The translations under genes were made by a program, and so were the position numbers. Below, in pieces: positions 9,669-20,044 of a DNA stretch of 64,000 nt. A model generated the notes under the pieces. The model saw only the letters and a program-made list of their open reading frames with translations. It did no database searches and was not told the DNA's origin. How positions within the stretch are numbered: position 1 is the first letter of the stretch; every line of letters begins with the position of its first letter. This DNA comes from Enterococcus hulanensis (GTDB lineage Bacteria > Bacillota > Bacilli > Lactobacillales > Enterococcaceae): the NCBI RefSeq assembly GCF_005405485.1, contig NZ_BJED01000004.1, positions 173,230 through 237,229 on the forward strand. Direction: 5' to 3'.

Positions 9669-10028
9669 TTATTCTTTTGGTACTTTATATTCGATCGCGA
9701 TAATATCCTTGTAAGCTTCTTTTGGCCGCAAACCAGCTTCCATAATTTGTTTTTTGTAGCCGATATTTACATTCACAGCTTCACGATCTACTTTCAATAG
9801 ACGATGAATAATCGTGTCCACCTCTTGATGGCTGATTTTGCGTTTGCGATTTAGTAATAACAGATCGATCGTATCAAAACGATCGGCATAGATGATTTTA
9901 GTCCGATCATAAGCATACAGCTTAAGCAGCTTCACAGCCTGTCGTTTATCAAAAAAGTATTTAGTAAGATTAGGATATAGCGTTTCTAAGTTAACATTGC
10001 TATTTAATGGGGTTTCAATTAATTTCAT
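9669..10028 (-). CDS. DUF1827-like hypothetical protein
   Basis: A 119-residue soluble protein. The middle (YDRTKIIYADRFDTIDLLLLNRKRKISHQEVDTII) resembles small Lactobacillales proteins annotated as DUF1827: a strand-rich 'threonine/valine-isoleucine-tyrosine ... LLLNRKRKI' core followed by a helix. The assignment is from memory and moderate. It is a monocistronic gene with its own terminator; the start at 10028 follows GGAGATTGTTGA. No catalytic motif is visible and the function is unknown. Confidence 0.7.
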   Translation of the reverse strand: MKLIETPLNSNVNLETLYPNLTKYFFDKRQAVKLLKLYAYDRTKIIYADRFDTIDLLLLNRKRKISHQEVDTIIHRLLKVDREAVNVNIGYKKQIMEAGLRPKEAYKDIIAIEYKVPKE

Positions 10029-10153
10029 TCAACAATCTCCTATTCTACGTATTTTAGTCGATACGACTTATTTATTTTCTTTTCATTGATTATTTTAACA
10101 CATCAAACAATTGTTTTTTTATGGAAGAAAAAAATTTTATAAAAAAGAAAAAA

Positions 10154-10177
10154 ATCCTGAGACAATCGTCTCAGGAT
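10154..10177 (-). terminator. Terminator of the OYE/FMN/FAD reductase gene
   Basis: Stem ATCCTGAGAC/GTCTCAGGAT, followed on the minus strand by TTTTTTTC. It lies just past the stop of the gene ending at 10184. Confidence 0.85.
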
Positions 10178-10183
10178 CATTTT

Positions 10184-13099
10184 TTACTGCATAACATATT
10201 CGACTTGAACTGTTTTTTGAACACTTTCTGCTGCTAATTTGCCAGAGGTTAATGCCCAAGCATTATTCGCGCCTGATGGCGAATCACTTCCCATTACTCC
10301 GCCGACTAATTCACCAGCCGCATAAAGTCCTTCGATTGCTTGATCATTGCGATTCAAAACTTGCAAGTCGCCATTTGCAACTAGACCACCCATCGTAGTC
10401 GCAAAACGTGGTTTTTGTTCAATCATATAATATGGGCCTTCGCCAACTTTTTCTTGTAAAAACTCCAATTGACGACCAAAATCTTCGTCGGTTTGCTTTT
10501 CTACCCAGCCGTTATAACGAGCGACTGTATCCACTAAACTTTCACGTTCCATGCCAGCTTTTTCTGCTAACTCAGCCAATGTATCTGCTCGGAAAATTTG
10601 CGGTGTTTCCTCTTCATTTTCGATCCAGCGTGCCAGATCTTCTCTTGTGATGCCGCCTTCTTCTACCGCTTCAGTAAAAATTTCAAAATGTTCGGCATCC
10701 ATCAATAAGAACAACATTTGCGGATCTTGTTGTAAGAGTACTTCTAAAATTTCTTTGTTGCTTGCTCGTTCATTGATCACTCGTTTTCCAGAAGTGTTCA
10801 CTAATAAACCGTTGCGTTTCAATACTTCGATATTTCCGCCAATAGTAGATTTCGCATAGCCTTGTGAAACTTCTACACCATTTGGATAAATTTTTCCATA
10901 TTCCATCAGACGGGTCGCTGCATTCAACTCCGGTGTTGTCGTCATCAAGATGCCGTCACCCGTTGAGGACTTCGTTCCGTAGAATAAGATATTGTTCAAT
11001 TCAGGACTCAACAGATTTGGATTATTACCATATCCGCCCGTTGTTAAAATCACAGCTTGCGCATGAATATTATGTCGTTTTCCAGTATCTTCGACAGCCG
11101 TTAAACCAGTCACTTTTCCATTGCCGTCAGTTAATAAACTTTCCGCTTTCGTTTGCAAGTAGATCGTTACGCCGCTTCTTTCCAATGCTTTTCTGGCGCT
11201 CGCTGCAAAACCATGCCCGCCATCTTCATAAGCCAACTCACGATTTTTACGATATTCTGCTAAAGTATGCAGACCATTTTTCATATCGTACTCGACGCCC
11301 ATATACTCATGGACCCAGTCAGTAGTCTCACCAACATTTTCAGCTAGAGTCGCCAAAAGTTCAGGCACATTCAAGCCGCTTCCGTTAGCTAAGAAATCTT
11401 CTATCATACACTCAGCACTGTCATCAGAAACACCTGCAGCTGCCTGTAGTTTTGATCCCATGACAACTTGATTCCCACCGCTGATAGAGATCGCGCCGCC
11501 AACAAAGCTTAATTTTTCTAGTAAAATTGTTTTTAATCCCATTTGATCTGCTCGTAATGCCGCAGAAATACCTGCTGCACCAGAACCTACGATAACAACG
11601 TCTGCCTCTTCTTCTACAACTTCCTTCGACCACTGAACAGTCGGTTTAGGTCGAGCCTTCAAGACTTCTGAGCTGGCACCAGCCATTTCAACTGCTTCCG
11701 CCACGCCATCGATTAATCCCTGACTAGAAGCAGATGCTCCAGAGATCACATCCACGTTCAACGTTTGACCATCAATGATCTGTTGCGGCAAACGGATAAA
11801 CACTTGATCTGATAATCCTTCTGATTCATTACTTTGATCTGCTTCGATCTTTTCGATTCGCTCTTCTGAGAACGTCACATTCATTGCTAGTTCACTATTA
11901 TGACCTTTGGCTTCAACCGTATATGTTCCCGGCTTGAAGGTTAATTTAACTTTTTGTAATTCCTTTAATCGTTCATGTTTACGTTTTTCTTCTTCCGGAT
12001 CAATTACCATGTAAGCCATGAAATCCCAAAGCGGTGTCGGTATCAATAGTTTGCGCTGTGCGTTAACATGCGCATAATCAATGACTTCTTTGCCGTCTTT
12101 GATCATATTTACCCAGTTCGGTTCAATCAAGAAGCCTTTACCAACTGCTAATAGGTCATATCCTAATTTCAAGGCATCATCAGCATCTGTCCGTTGTAAG
12201 ATCGATCCTACACCCATAATCGGAATTTGTGCCAGTGCCGGTGAACGCTGCGCTAAATACTTAGTGATCAACGGTTCTGGATCATCAGAATCAACAATTG
12301 AAGGACGTGTATAAGCACCCATTGAAAAATGGAAGTAATCTGGTTGCAACTCTGCAAGCGTATTCAATAAATACATCGTATCTTCAAAATGGATTCCTGG
12401 TTCTTCTAGCTCTTCCGGTGAGAAACGATAACCGATGATAAAATTCTCTGCCTGCTGCTCTTCGACTACTCGTTGAACTTCCTTCATCACTTCTAATGGG
12501 AACTTCGCACGTTTTTCTCGACTGCCGCCCCATTGGTCTTCTCTGCGATTTGAGTGCGGAGAAAAGAATTGTTGCAGAATAAAAGTGTTGGCTCCATGGA
12601 TTTCGACTCCATCAAATCCTGCTTCGATCGCACGACGAGTTGCATCGCCAAACATCGTAATCATTTCTAAAATTTGTTCTTCTGTCATTTCACGAGGGAC
12701 TGGTGCATTTGGCCGCAAGGCAGCTACTGGACTCGCGGAAATCGGTGTCGCCCCGCCATTTATTTCCGGCCAAGCCATCCGACCCGCATGATAGATCTGC
12801 ATGATCGCTTTTGAGCCTTTTGATTTGATCGCCGTTGCTAATTCCGTCAGACCAGCTACTTTTTTATCTGTATCGACACCTAAAGCTCCTGGAAATCCGC
12901 GTCCTTTATCCTCGACAAAGCAGCTTTCAACGATAACGGCTGCCGCATCGCCAGAGCGAAATGCATAATAATCAATAATTTGCTGGGTAATCTCTCCATC
13001 ATAAAAGGCCGATTGAGTCGTCATTGGTGACATAAATAAACGATTCTTAAAACTTGCGCCGGATGCTAATGGAATCTCATCAAATAAATTTCTTAACAT
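10184..13099 (-). CDS. Three-domain OYE/FMN-binding/FAD fumarate reductase-like flavoprotein
   Basis: A 971-residue flavoprotein without a signal peptide. Domain order: Old Yellow Enzyme-type NADH:flavin oxidoreductase (1 to about 370; HGANTFILQQFFSP active-site segment); an FMN-binding domain (about 390-480) with the covalent flavinylation-type motif DVISGASASS; and a FAD-dependent reductase domain (about 490-965; VVIVGSGAAGISAALRAD dinucleotide fold). This resembles soluble NADH-dependent reductases of alkene acids such as fumarate or urocanate: the OYE part takes electrons from NAD(P)H and the FMN domain relays them to FAD. The C-terminal SDSPSGANNAW segment differs from the GANRLGGNA form expected of fumarate reductases, so the acceptor is uncertain. 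Monocistronic; start follows GAAAGGAGAACCAT. No ApbE gene is in this window. Confidence 0.88.
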   Translation of the reverse strand: MLRNLFDEIPLASGASFKNRLFMSPMTTQSAFYDGEITQQIIDYYAFRSGDAAAVIVESCFVEDKGRGFPGALGVDTDKKVAGLTELATAIKSKGSKAIMQIYHAGRMAWPEINGGATPISASPVAALRPNAPVPREMTEEQILEMITMFGDATRRAIEAGFDGVEIHGANTFILQQFFSPHSNRREDQWGGSREKRAKFPLEVMKEVQRVVEEQQAENFIIGYRFSPEELEEPGIHFEDTMYLLNTLAELQPDYFHFSMGAYTRPSIVDSDDPEPLITKYLAQRSPALAQIPIMGVGSILQRTDADDALKLGYDLLAVGKGFLIEPNWVNMIKDGKEVIDYAHVNAQRKLLIPTPLWDFMAYMVIDPEEEKRKHERLKELQKVKLTFKPGTYTVEAKGHNSELAMNVTFSEERIEKIEADQSNESEGLSDQVFIRLPQQIIDGQTLNVDVISGASASSQGLIDGVAEAVEMAGASSEVLKARPKPTVQWSKEVVEEEADVVIVGSGAAGISAALRADQMGLKTILLEKLSFVGGAISISGGNQVVMGSKLQAAAGVSDDSAECMIEDFLANGSGLNVPELLATLAENVGETTDWVHEYMGVEYDMKNGLHTLAEYRKNRELAYEDGGHGFAASARKALERSGVTIYLQTKAESLLTDGNGKVTGLTAVEDTGKRHNIHAQAVILTTGGYGNNPNLLSPELNNILFYGTKSSTGDGILMTTTPELNAATRLMEYGKIYPNGVEVSQGYAKSTIGGNIEVLKRNGLLVNTSGKRVINERASNKEILEVLLQQDPQMLFLLMDAEHFEIFTEAVEEGGITREDLARWIENEEETPQIFRADTLAELAEKAGMERESLVDTVARYNGWVEKQTDEDFGRQLEFLQEKVGEGPYYMIEQKPRFATTMGGLVANGDLQVLNRNDQAIEGLYAAGELVGGVMGSDSPSGANNAWALTSGKLAAESVQKTVQVEYVMQ

Positions 13100-13392
13100 A
13101 TGGTTCTCCTTTCAAAATGAACGTCTTACTCATCAAAAACTTTTGACATGTAACAAACTTCACATAAGTGGCTAAACAGAAAGCCTTCTTGTTTTTTTCT
13201 AAGCTACATATTCATGCTTGCCGTTCTATTTGTGTCTAATCATTTCTTTGATAATTTCTGAACAAGGAAGGCTACTTCCTTCTTACGCTCATTGTAAGAA
13301 ATTTAATCGATAAATTCCAATAGTTTATTTACATCAAATCAATAGATTAAATTTATGTATTTTCAGTACGTGCGATTTTATGAATACAAAAA
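13100..13392. other. Upstream region of the flavoprotein gene
   Basis: About 290 non-coding, AT-rich bases separate the flavoprotein gene from groEL. They contain the CRP/FNR-like palindrome at 13149-13164 and an imperfect hairpin near 13263-13285 (AAGGAAG/CTTCCTT). No gene is seen. Confidence 0.5.
13149..13164. promoter_or_regulatory. CRP/FNR-family-like binding site
   Basis: On the minus strand the site reads TGTGA-N6-TTACA, one base from the TGTGA-N6-TCACA palindrome. It lies 50 bases before the flavoprotein start, so a CRP/FNR-family factor (ArcR or Flp type) may control this redox gene. Confidence 0.4.
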
Positions 13393-13419
13393 AGGATCGT
13401 GACATAAAGTCACGATCCT
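13393..13419 (-). terminator. groESL terminator
   Basis: Perfect stem AGGATCGTGAC/GTCACGATCCT, with seven T following on the minus strand. Confidence 0.85.
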
Positions 13420-13462
13420 CAGATTCAAAATGAGTAGTAATTATATAGAAGAAATTTCTATA

Positions 13463-15103
<1,641 letters not shown>

Positions 15104-15113
15104 TCATTATTTT

Positions 15114-15398
15114 TTATTCAACGATTGCCATAATATCTTTTGCAGCGATGATCAAGTATTCACTGCCTTCATATTTCACTTCTGTACCAGCGTATTTTTC
15201 AAACATTACCATATCACCAACAGCTACTGGCATTGGACTTTTTTGACCGTTTTCCAGCACATTGCCTTCACCGACAGCCACAACTTTCGCTGTTTGTGGT
15301 TTTTCTTTGGCTGCAGAAGCTAAGACTAGGCCTCCAACTGTTTTTTCTTCTTCTTGAGTAACTTCAAGAATGACACGATCACCTAATGGTTTTAACAC
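15114..15398 (-). CDS. groES: 10-kDa co-chaperonin GroES
   Basis: A 94-residue lid protein of the GroEL chamber. It starts with [13 protein letters not shown] (GTG start) and contains the mobile-loop region [16 protein letters not shown] and the [28 protein letters not shown]-terminus. The frame is open a few codons further to a TTG at 15413, but those codons contain the SD itself (GGAGGG), so the GTG at 15398 is the start. First gene of groES-groEL. Confidence 0.97.
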   Translation of the reverse strand: MLKPLGDRVILEVTQEEEKTVGGLVLASAAKEKPQTAKVVAVGEGNVLENGQKSPMPVAVGDMVMFEKYAGTEVKYEGSEYLIIAAKDIMAIVE

Positions 15399-15435
15399 AA
15401 TAAATCCCTCCAACTAGTAATGATTTTTCAAGTCG

Positions 15436-15462
15436 TTAGCACTCTATAACTAAGAGTGCTAA
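15436..15462. promoter_or_regulatory. CIRCE operator (HrcA site)
   Basis: TTAGCACTC-N9-GAGTGCTAA, an exact match to the CIRCE consensus, lies between the groESL promoter and groES. It is the binding site of the heat-shock repressor HrcA. Confidence 0.97.
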
Positions 15463-15474
15463 CTCACAACTCTT

Positions 15475-15502
15475 ATCATACCATTTTTGTTTCTTTTTGC
15501 AA
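15475..15502 (-). promoter_or_regulatory. groESL promoter
   Basis: Minus-strand TTGCAA (15497-15502) and TATGAT (15475-15480), 16-base spacer, immediately upstream of CIRCE. Confidence 0.75.
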
Positions 15503-15595
15503 GTCCTTCGTTCGCTTTTTTGATTTTTCTTTCACCAAGTTTTTGATCAAAATATGTTATACTTGAAAACAATAAATGTTCAGAAAGGAAAAATA

Positions 15596-16237
15596 ATGAG
15601 CGAAAAAAAATATAGCTTTATAACGATCTTTACTTATGGATTAGTCTTATTTTCCCCGATTGTTTTCTTGCGTGTTTTTCAGGCTGATTCATCACAAATC
15701 ATTCAACTCACAACGCTGGCATATTTTCTTGGTGCGGTCTTAATGATTTTTTACCGTTTGAAATCACGGACCTTTGGGTTGGAAAACCGACATAAAAATT
15801 TCCTGATTGCTGCTTTAATTGGAATCGTCGGAATTCCCGCGTCCTTGATACTGCAAATGGTTATTTTACAAATCGAACAGCGCTTTCTTGGTCAGTCCGT
15901 AGCTTCCCAAAATACACAAAATATTGTTCAGTTAATTATGAACAATATGATTTTTATTTTAGCTACAACGATCGCCGGACCAATCATGGAAGAATTTGTT
16001 TTCCGCCGTGCAATTTTCGGTTCTCTAGAAAAAAGATTTGGCTTCTTTTTGCCGGCACTTTTAAGTTCTGTTCTTTTTGCCTTTGCTCACAATGATGGGC
16101 ACTATCTTTTATATGCTGGATTAGGGTTCTTGTTCTGCGGAATGTATCGCTACAGCGGTCGCATTTGGACGTCTATGATCACCCATGTCGGCATGAACTT
16201 ATTAGTGATTCTCACTCAATTAGCACTTCAATCTTAA
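15596..16237 (+). CDS. CPBP-family intramembrane metalloprotease
   Basis: A 213-residue protein with about six transmembrane helices, of the CPBP (CAAX protease/bacteriocin-processing, Abi) family. Motif 1 is EEFVFRRAIFGSL (EExxxR), motif 2 is FAFAHND, and motif 3 is THVGMNL, supplying the Glu and His metal ligands. Family members process peptides or give bacteriocin self-immunity; no bacteriocin gene is nearby, so the substrate is unknown. The frame is open from 15554, but GAAAGGA lies 7 bases from the ATG at 15596, which matches the usual MSEKK-type start. Divergent from groES. Confidence 0.88.
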   Translation: MSEKKYSFITIFTYGLVLFSPIVFLRVFQADSSQIIQLTTLAYFLGAVLMIFYRLKSRTFGLENRHKNFLIAALIGIVGIPASLILQMVILQIEQRFLGQSVASQNTQNIVQLIMNNMIFILATTIAGPIMEEFVFRRAIFGSLEKRFGFFLPALLSSVLFAFAHNDGHYLLYAGLGFLFCGMYRYSGRIWTSMITHVGMNLLVILTQLALQS

Positions 16238-16270
16238 AAGCTGTTAGCACTAATCTTTTGCTATTTTGTA

Positions 16271-16315
16271 AAAACCTCCTTAGACTAAAGATACTTATTA
16301 GTCTAAGGAGGTTTT
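16271..16315 (+). terminator. Terminator-like hairpin containing the next gene's SD
   Basis: A perfect 16-base inverted repeat (AAAACCTCCTTAGACT/AGTCTAAGGAGGTTTT, 13-base loop) is followed by Ts. The AAGGAGG in the 3' arm is also the SD of the gene starting at 16319. It probably ends the CPBP transcript and, when read through, hides the SD. Confidence 0.75.
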
Positions 16316-16318
16316 TTA

Positions 16319-16939
16319 ATGAAAGTTGCAATTATTGGAGCTACAGGAAATGCTGGTTCATTGATTTTGAAAGAAGCTTTAAAGCGTAATTTATCAGTCA
16401 CTGCGATTGTCCGACATCCTGAAAAGCTTAAGGAGAAGGTCCCCATTTTAGTCAAAGACCTATTTGAACTAACAAAAAAAGATGTAGAGTTCTTTGATGT
16501 GGTGATCGACGCTTTTCGTCCGCCTGCAGGTCAAGAGGAGATGCATCAAACCTCTTTGAATCATCTCAGCCATATTTTACGAGGAACAGAGACACGCTTA
16601 ATCGTTGTCGGCGGAGCTTCTTCTTTGTTTATCGACGATGAGCATCGGATGATTGATGTTTCCGATCCAGAAGCTGTTTACTATCCCACGGCCTATAACA
16701 TGTATCAAGCCTTTATGGATTTGAAAGCTGCCCAACAGTTGAATTGGACTTATCTAAGCCCTGCTGCAAACTTTGTTCCTGATGGACCACGAACCGGAAA
16801 TTATCAAGTCAGCGACGACCACTTACAAAAAAATGCAGAAGGAAAAAGCGAGATCAGTATGGCAGACTATGCTATTGCAATCATTGATGAAGTGATCGAG
16901 CCTAGACATTTGAATCAACATTTTAGCGTTTATAGTTAA
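16319..16939 (+). CDS. NAD(P)-binding Rossmann protein, NmrA/YwnB-like
   Basis: A 206-residue atypical short-chain dehydrogenase-like protein. MKVAIIGATGNAGSLILKEAL at the N-terminus is the GxxGxxG dinucleotide motif, and VRHPEKL places an Arg where NADP(H) phosphate is often held. VVGGASSLF and a YxxxxN/M-like region (YNMYQAFMDLKAAQ) follow. Relatives are annotated as NADH-flavin reductases or NAD(P)H-binding proteins; no reaction can be assigned. The ATG is seven bases after AAGGAGG, which lies within the hairpin at 16271-16315. Convergent with walJ. Confidence 0.85.
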   Translation: MKVAIIGATGNAGSLILKEALKRNLSVTAIVRHPEKLKEKVPILVKDLFELTKKDVEFFDVVIDAFRPPAGQEEMHQTSLNHLSHILRGTETRLIVVGGASSLFIDDEHRMIDVSDPEAVYYPTAYNMYQAFMDLKAAQQLNWTYLSPAANFVPDGPRTGNYQVSDDHLQKNAEGKSEISMADYAIAIIDEVIEPRHLNQHFSVYS

Positions 16940-16991
16940 ATGTCTCAGCCGCCGACTTGTTATTCATTAAAAATTTTAAATAGAAATAATC

Positions 16992-17031
16992 AAAAAAATG
17001 GCAAACCTGCATAAACAGGTTTGCCATTTTT
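16992..17031. terminator. Bidirectional terminator (NmrA-like gene / walJ)
   Basis: Stem AAAATGGCAAACCTG/CAGGTTTGCCATTTT with A and T tracts on both sides. It overlaps the walJ stop codon region. Confidence 0.85.
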
Positions 17032-17839
17032 AGATTGCGAATAATTCAGTCGCACTATCTGGATCGGTATCAAAAATTTGAAACTGATGATTCACCCCAA
17101 GATCATAACGAGTCAACGTCTCTTCCATCGTCATATGGGCTAATTCTTTCATATTATTCTCTTTACTCAAGTGTCCCAGATAGATCCGTTTGGTTCGATC
17201 GCCAAGAATATCGGTCATAACAAGCGCACCGTCATCATTTGATAAATGTCCGCGGTCACCTAATATCCGCTGTTTCAAGCTCCAAGGGTAAGCCCCCATC
17301 CGCAGCATTTCTAAATCATGATTGCTTTCGACTAAGTAGGCATCAGCATCTCGAATCGTTCCTCGAACATGTTCACTTGCATAACCGGTATCTGTCAACA
17401 TTACGAAAGAATGACCATCTTTATAAAAGCGATAAAATTGCGGAGCCGCCGCATCGTGAGAAACGCCAAAACTTTCAATGTCTAAATCACCAAAGGTTAA
17501 GACTTTCCCCATTTCAAAAATATGTTTTTGCTCCACATCAACTTTTCCAATCAAAGGAGCCATAGCTTCCCAAGTTTTCTCGTTGGCATAAACAGGCAGC
17601 TTATATTTTCGTGCAAGAACGCCAACGCCATGAATATGGTCGCGGTGCTCGTGGGTAACTAATATCGCATCGAGATCTTCAGGTTTTCGATCGACCTCTG
17701 CTAATAACGAAGTGATTTTTTTCCCGCTCAACCCAGCATCGATTAAGATTCTTTTTTGCGGACTTTCTAAGTACAAAGAGTTCCCTGTACTTCCGCTAGC
17801 TAAAATGCTGATATTGAAGGCATTATTCATTTCTAACAT
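17030..17839 (-). CDS. walJ: WalJ (YycJ) metallo-beta-lactamase-fold exonuclease-like protein
   Basis: A 269-residue metal-dependent hydrolase. The metallo-beta-lactamase motif THEHRDHIHG is visible at about 62-71, preceded by ASGSTGNSLYLES and followed by LTDTGYASEHV and SNHDLEMLRMG. The YycJ/WalJ family is linked to cell-wall stress and DNA repair and has 5'-exonuclease-like chemistry. Two starts are possible; the ATG at 17839 follows GAGAGG at 11 bases, while the downstream ATG (17830) has no SD. Last gene of the wal operon, seven bases or less from walI. htrA, often next in other species, is absent here. Confidence 0.92.
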   Translation of the reverse strand: MLEMNNAFNISILASGSTGNSLYLESPQKRILIDAGLSGKKITSLLAEVDRKPEDLDAILVTHEHRDHIHGVGVLARKYKLPVYANEKTWEAMAPLIGKVDVEQKHIFEMGKVLTFGDLDIESFGVSHDAAAPQFYRFYKDGHSFVMLTDTGYASEHVRGTIRDADAYLVESNHDLEMLRMGAYPWSLKQRILGDRGHLSNDDGALVMTDILGDRTKRIYLGHLSKENNMKELAHMTMEETLTRYDLGVNHQFQIFDTDPDSATELFAI

Positions 17840-17887
17840 GAGCAATTGGTCCTCTCTTTTAAAACTGTCCTCAGTATACAACCCTTT

Positions 17888-18730
17888 TTATGGATTTTCC
17901 ACCTTTGGAACTAAATTATTGGTAATCACTTGATTGTTCAACGCGTTAACTTTTTCAATCTGCGTTGTTTTATCCGAGGTCTTTATTTTTACGAACCAAA
18001 CAGGAACATACACATTTTTTTCACGTACCTCAAGTGTTCGAAAATACCCTAGATAGATATTGGTAATGGTTGATTTACTAGGAATATTATTATTGATATA
18101 CAACGTATTCAAAATTTCCTTTTCAGAATAAAGCGTCATTTTTTCTCGTAAAGGCTCAATCTCTTTCAAATGAGTTTGAGTGTATTTCGAAACACGCTCC
18201 TGATCCTCATCTTTAATAATATCTAAAGTTACACGCGAGGTTTCATCAATAAAGGGAATACCTTCAAATGTTTGTGCACCGACAATTTTCCCCAGATCAT
18301 CATCCTTCTTAGAAATATCTGGCAGATACGTGTACTCTTCACCGTTCACAATAAACTCTTTATCATTCATAAGATGCTTAAAGCTGTTGTTCGCTTTTTT
18401 CAAGTCAAACTCTGCCTCGCCAGTAGGAGTACTGTTCAGAACTTTGTCAGAAACACCCCAAATCCCAACGATTGAATTCGAATCATCATTCACTAATGAA
18501 TCAAAAGAATCCTGCTCAGCACTTAAATAGTAGCCTTCTTTATGCTCATCTGTAACTTTCTCAGAGACTTTAATGTCGTCATTTTCCAAACGATGCAATA
18601 TATCTTCCCGTTGGTTTGAATTAGTGACAAGGCTTTGTTCATGCTGGTTATTCCAATAAATGCTGAAAAGGAAGATATTCAGCCCTATAAAGACGAGAAA
18701 GAAGATCCATTCGATTTTTCTAAAATCCAA
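17888..18730 (-). CDS. walI: WalI (YycI) regulator of WalK
   Basis: A 280-residue single-pass membrane protein: a short N-terminal cytoplasmic stretch, one helix (WIFFLVFIGLNIFLFSIYW, about 8-26) and an extracellular domain with YycI-type KKANNSFKHLM and VPVWFVKI segments. With WalH it binds and restrains the sensor kinase WalK in the membrane. It starts with TTG directly after the walH stop; GGAGG lies 8 bases upstream inside walH, so translation is coupled. Confidence 0.92.
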   Translation of the reverse strand: MDFRKIEWIFFLVFIGLNIFLFSIYWNNQHEQSLVTNSNQREDILHRLENDDIKVSEKVTDEHKEGYYLSAEQDSFDSLVNDDSNSIVGIWGVSDKVLNSTPTGEAEFDLKKANNSFKHLMNDKEFIVNGEEYTYLPDISKKDDDLGKIVGAQTFEGIPFIDETSRVTLDIIKDEDQERVSKYTQTHLKEIEPLREKMTLYSEKEILNTLYINNNIPSKSTITNIYLGYFRTLEVREKNVYVPVWFVKIKTSDKTTQIEKVNALNNQVITNNLVPKVENP

Positions 18731-20044
18731 TTAGCTCGCCTCCATTTCTAGGTTTCCTTGCATCAGCTGATTAGCAGGATACCAGGTGCTGTCGTATTTG
18801 ACAAACCATTCCGGAGTTAAGGCCACTAATTTATTTACGCCATCGATATCTTGCCAAGTATAGCCAATAATAAAGCTTTGGACTTTTTCAAGATCCAATC
18901 CTACCACAGCTAAACTATTTTCGATTTCCAAAGTACTCGGCAGTTCAACTTCTTCATCGGAAGGAATTGGTACCTGTACCGTATCCATACTAGTCTCAAT
19001 TTTGATTTGCGGAGTAGCGGCATTCGGTGACTGATCAATTTTAACACTCATTTTTCCCTTTGATGATTGGCTGAAAATCGGATAACCTTCAACAAAAATC
19101 CGATAATTAATTTGCCCATCGTGGTGATCGAAATAGCGTAGATTTCCAACAGCCGTACCCAAACGACTAACATAGTTAAAACTTTGACTGTAGAAACTTT
19201 CCTTTGCCAAGTCTTCCGGCAATTCACCAGTAAATGTAACAAAACGTTTTTGTTCATCCATTATTAGTTCTTCGTGCCCGCTAGCAAAAGAGCGCGCGCC
19301 ATCATCCTCTTCCTCACCCTTTGCTTGATCAGGATTTTGGAAAAAGGCATTACGGAAAAGAGAGTAAGATTGGGTGGTCAAAATATAGCTGTATTTTTTT
19401 AGCCGAACACGTTCCTTCGTTCGCAACAAACGAGGTACCAAAGGATTTTCATCAGACATCGGCAAATATTTGCTTTGATTTTTTTGATAAATATTTTCAA
19501 TCCCGGAAAAATCTCCGGACATTGTTGCTTCGTAAACCGTACCCTTACTATAATTCAAAAAGCGAATTTTTTTATTGGCAAAATCAACTTGAATTTTTGA
19601 AAAAAAGATATTATCTGACTCTTTCAACGAATTTAGATTAATTGGCATATCAAAGACCTTGATATATTCGGTCAAAGAAAAGCCGCCTTCATAATTCAAC
19701 TCAATACCACTATCCAAGCTGTAATAGTTTTTGATCTCTTCTTCCCCATTGGCTACTTCCTGAAGCTGGCCAAAAGTACTTTCTGTTAAGCGTGCTTGGG
19801 TCGTCGCCAAAAGATTTTCACTACTGGTTTGAAATTTTCCCTCTGCCAAATCCCAAATACCGCGAATCGGTAAAAAGGCATCGGTCGCCTTTGCATAATT
19901 TTGATTATTTTTGACTGCTTGGTTACTTGTATTAACATCAGCCATTTTTGAGGTAGGACTGAGCCAAATAGCATACGTTAAAATGAGGCTGAGTAAAATC
20001 AGAGCAAAAAGTGCAACACGAATGATTTTTTCTGATATTTTCAT
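18731..20044 (-). CDS. walH: WalH (YycH) regulator of WalK
   Basis: A 437-residue protein with one N-terminal helix (about 7-25) and a large extracellular domain, the YycH partner of WalI. Seen: PIRGIWDLAEGKF, GTAVGNLRYFDHHDGQINYRIFVEGYPIFS and a C-terminal TWQDIDGVNKLVALTPEWFVKYD, typical of YycH. The ATG at 20044 overlaps the walK stop as ATGA, giving coupled translation; the frame extends two codons further but without a better SD. Confidence 0.93.
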   Translation of the reverse strand: MKISEKIIRVALFALILLSLILTYAIWLSPTSKMADVNTSNQAVKNNQNYAKATDAFLPIRGIWDLAEGKFQTSSENLLATTQARLTESTFGQLQEVANGEEEIKNYYSLDSGIELNYEGGFSLTEYIKVFDMPINLNSLKESDNIFFSKIQVDFANKKIRFLNYSKGTVYEATMSGDFSGIENIYQKNQSKYLPMSDENPLVPRLLRTKERVRLKKYSYILTTQSYSLFRNAFFQNPDQAKGEEEDDGARSFASGHEELIMDEQKRFVTFTGELPEDLAKESFYSQSFNYVSRLGTAVGNLRYFDHHDGQINYRIFVEGYPIFSQSSKGKMSVKIDQSPNAATPQIKIETSMDTVQVPIPSDEEVELPSTLEIENSLAVVGLDLEKVQSFIIGYTWQDIDGVNKLVALTPEWFVKYDSTWYPANQLMQGNLEMEAS

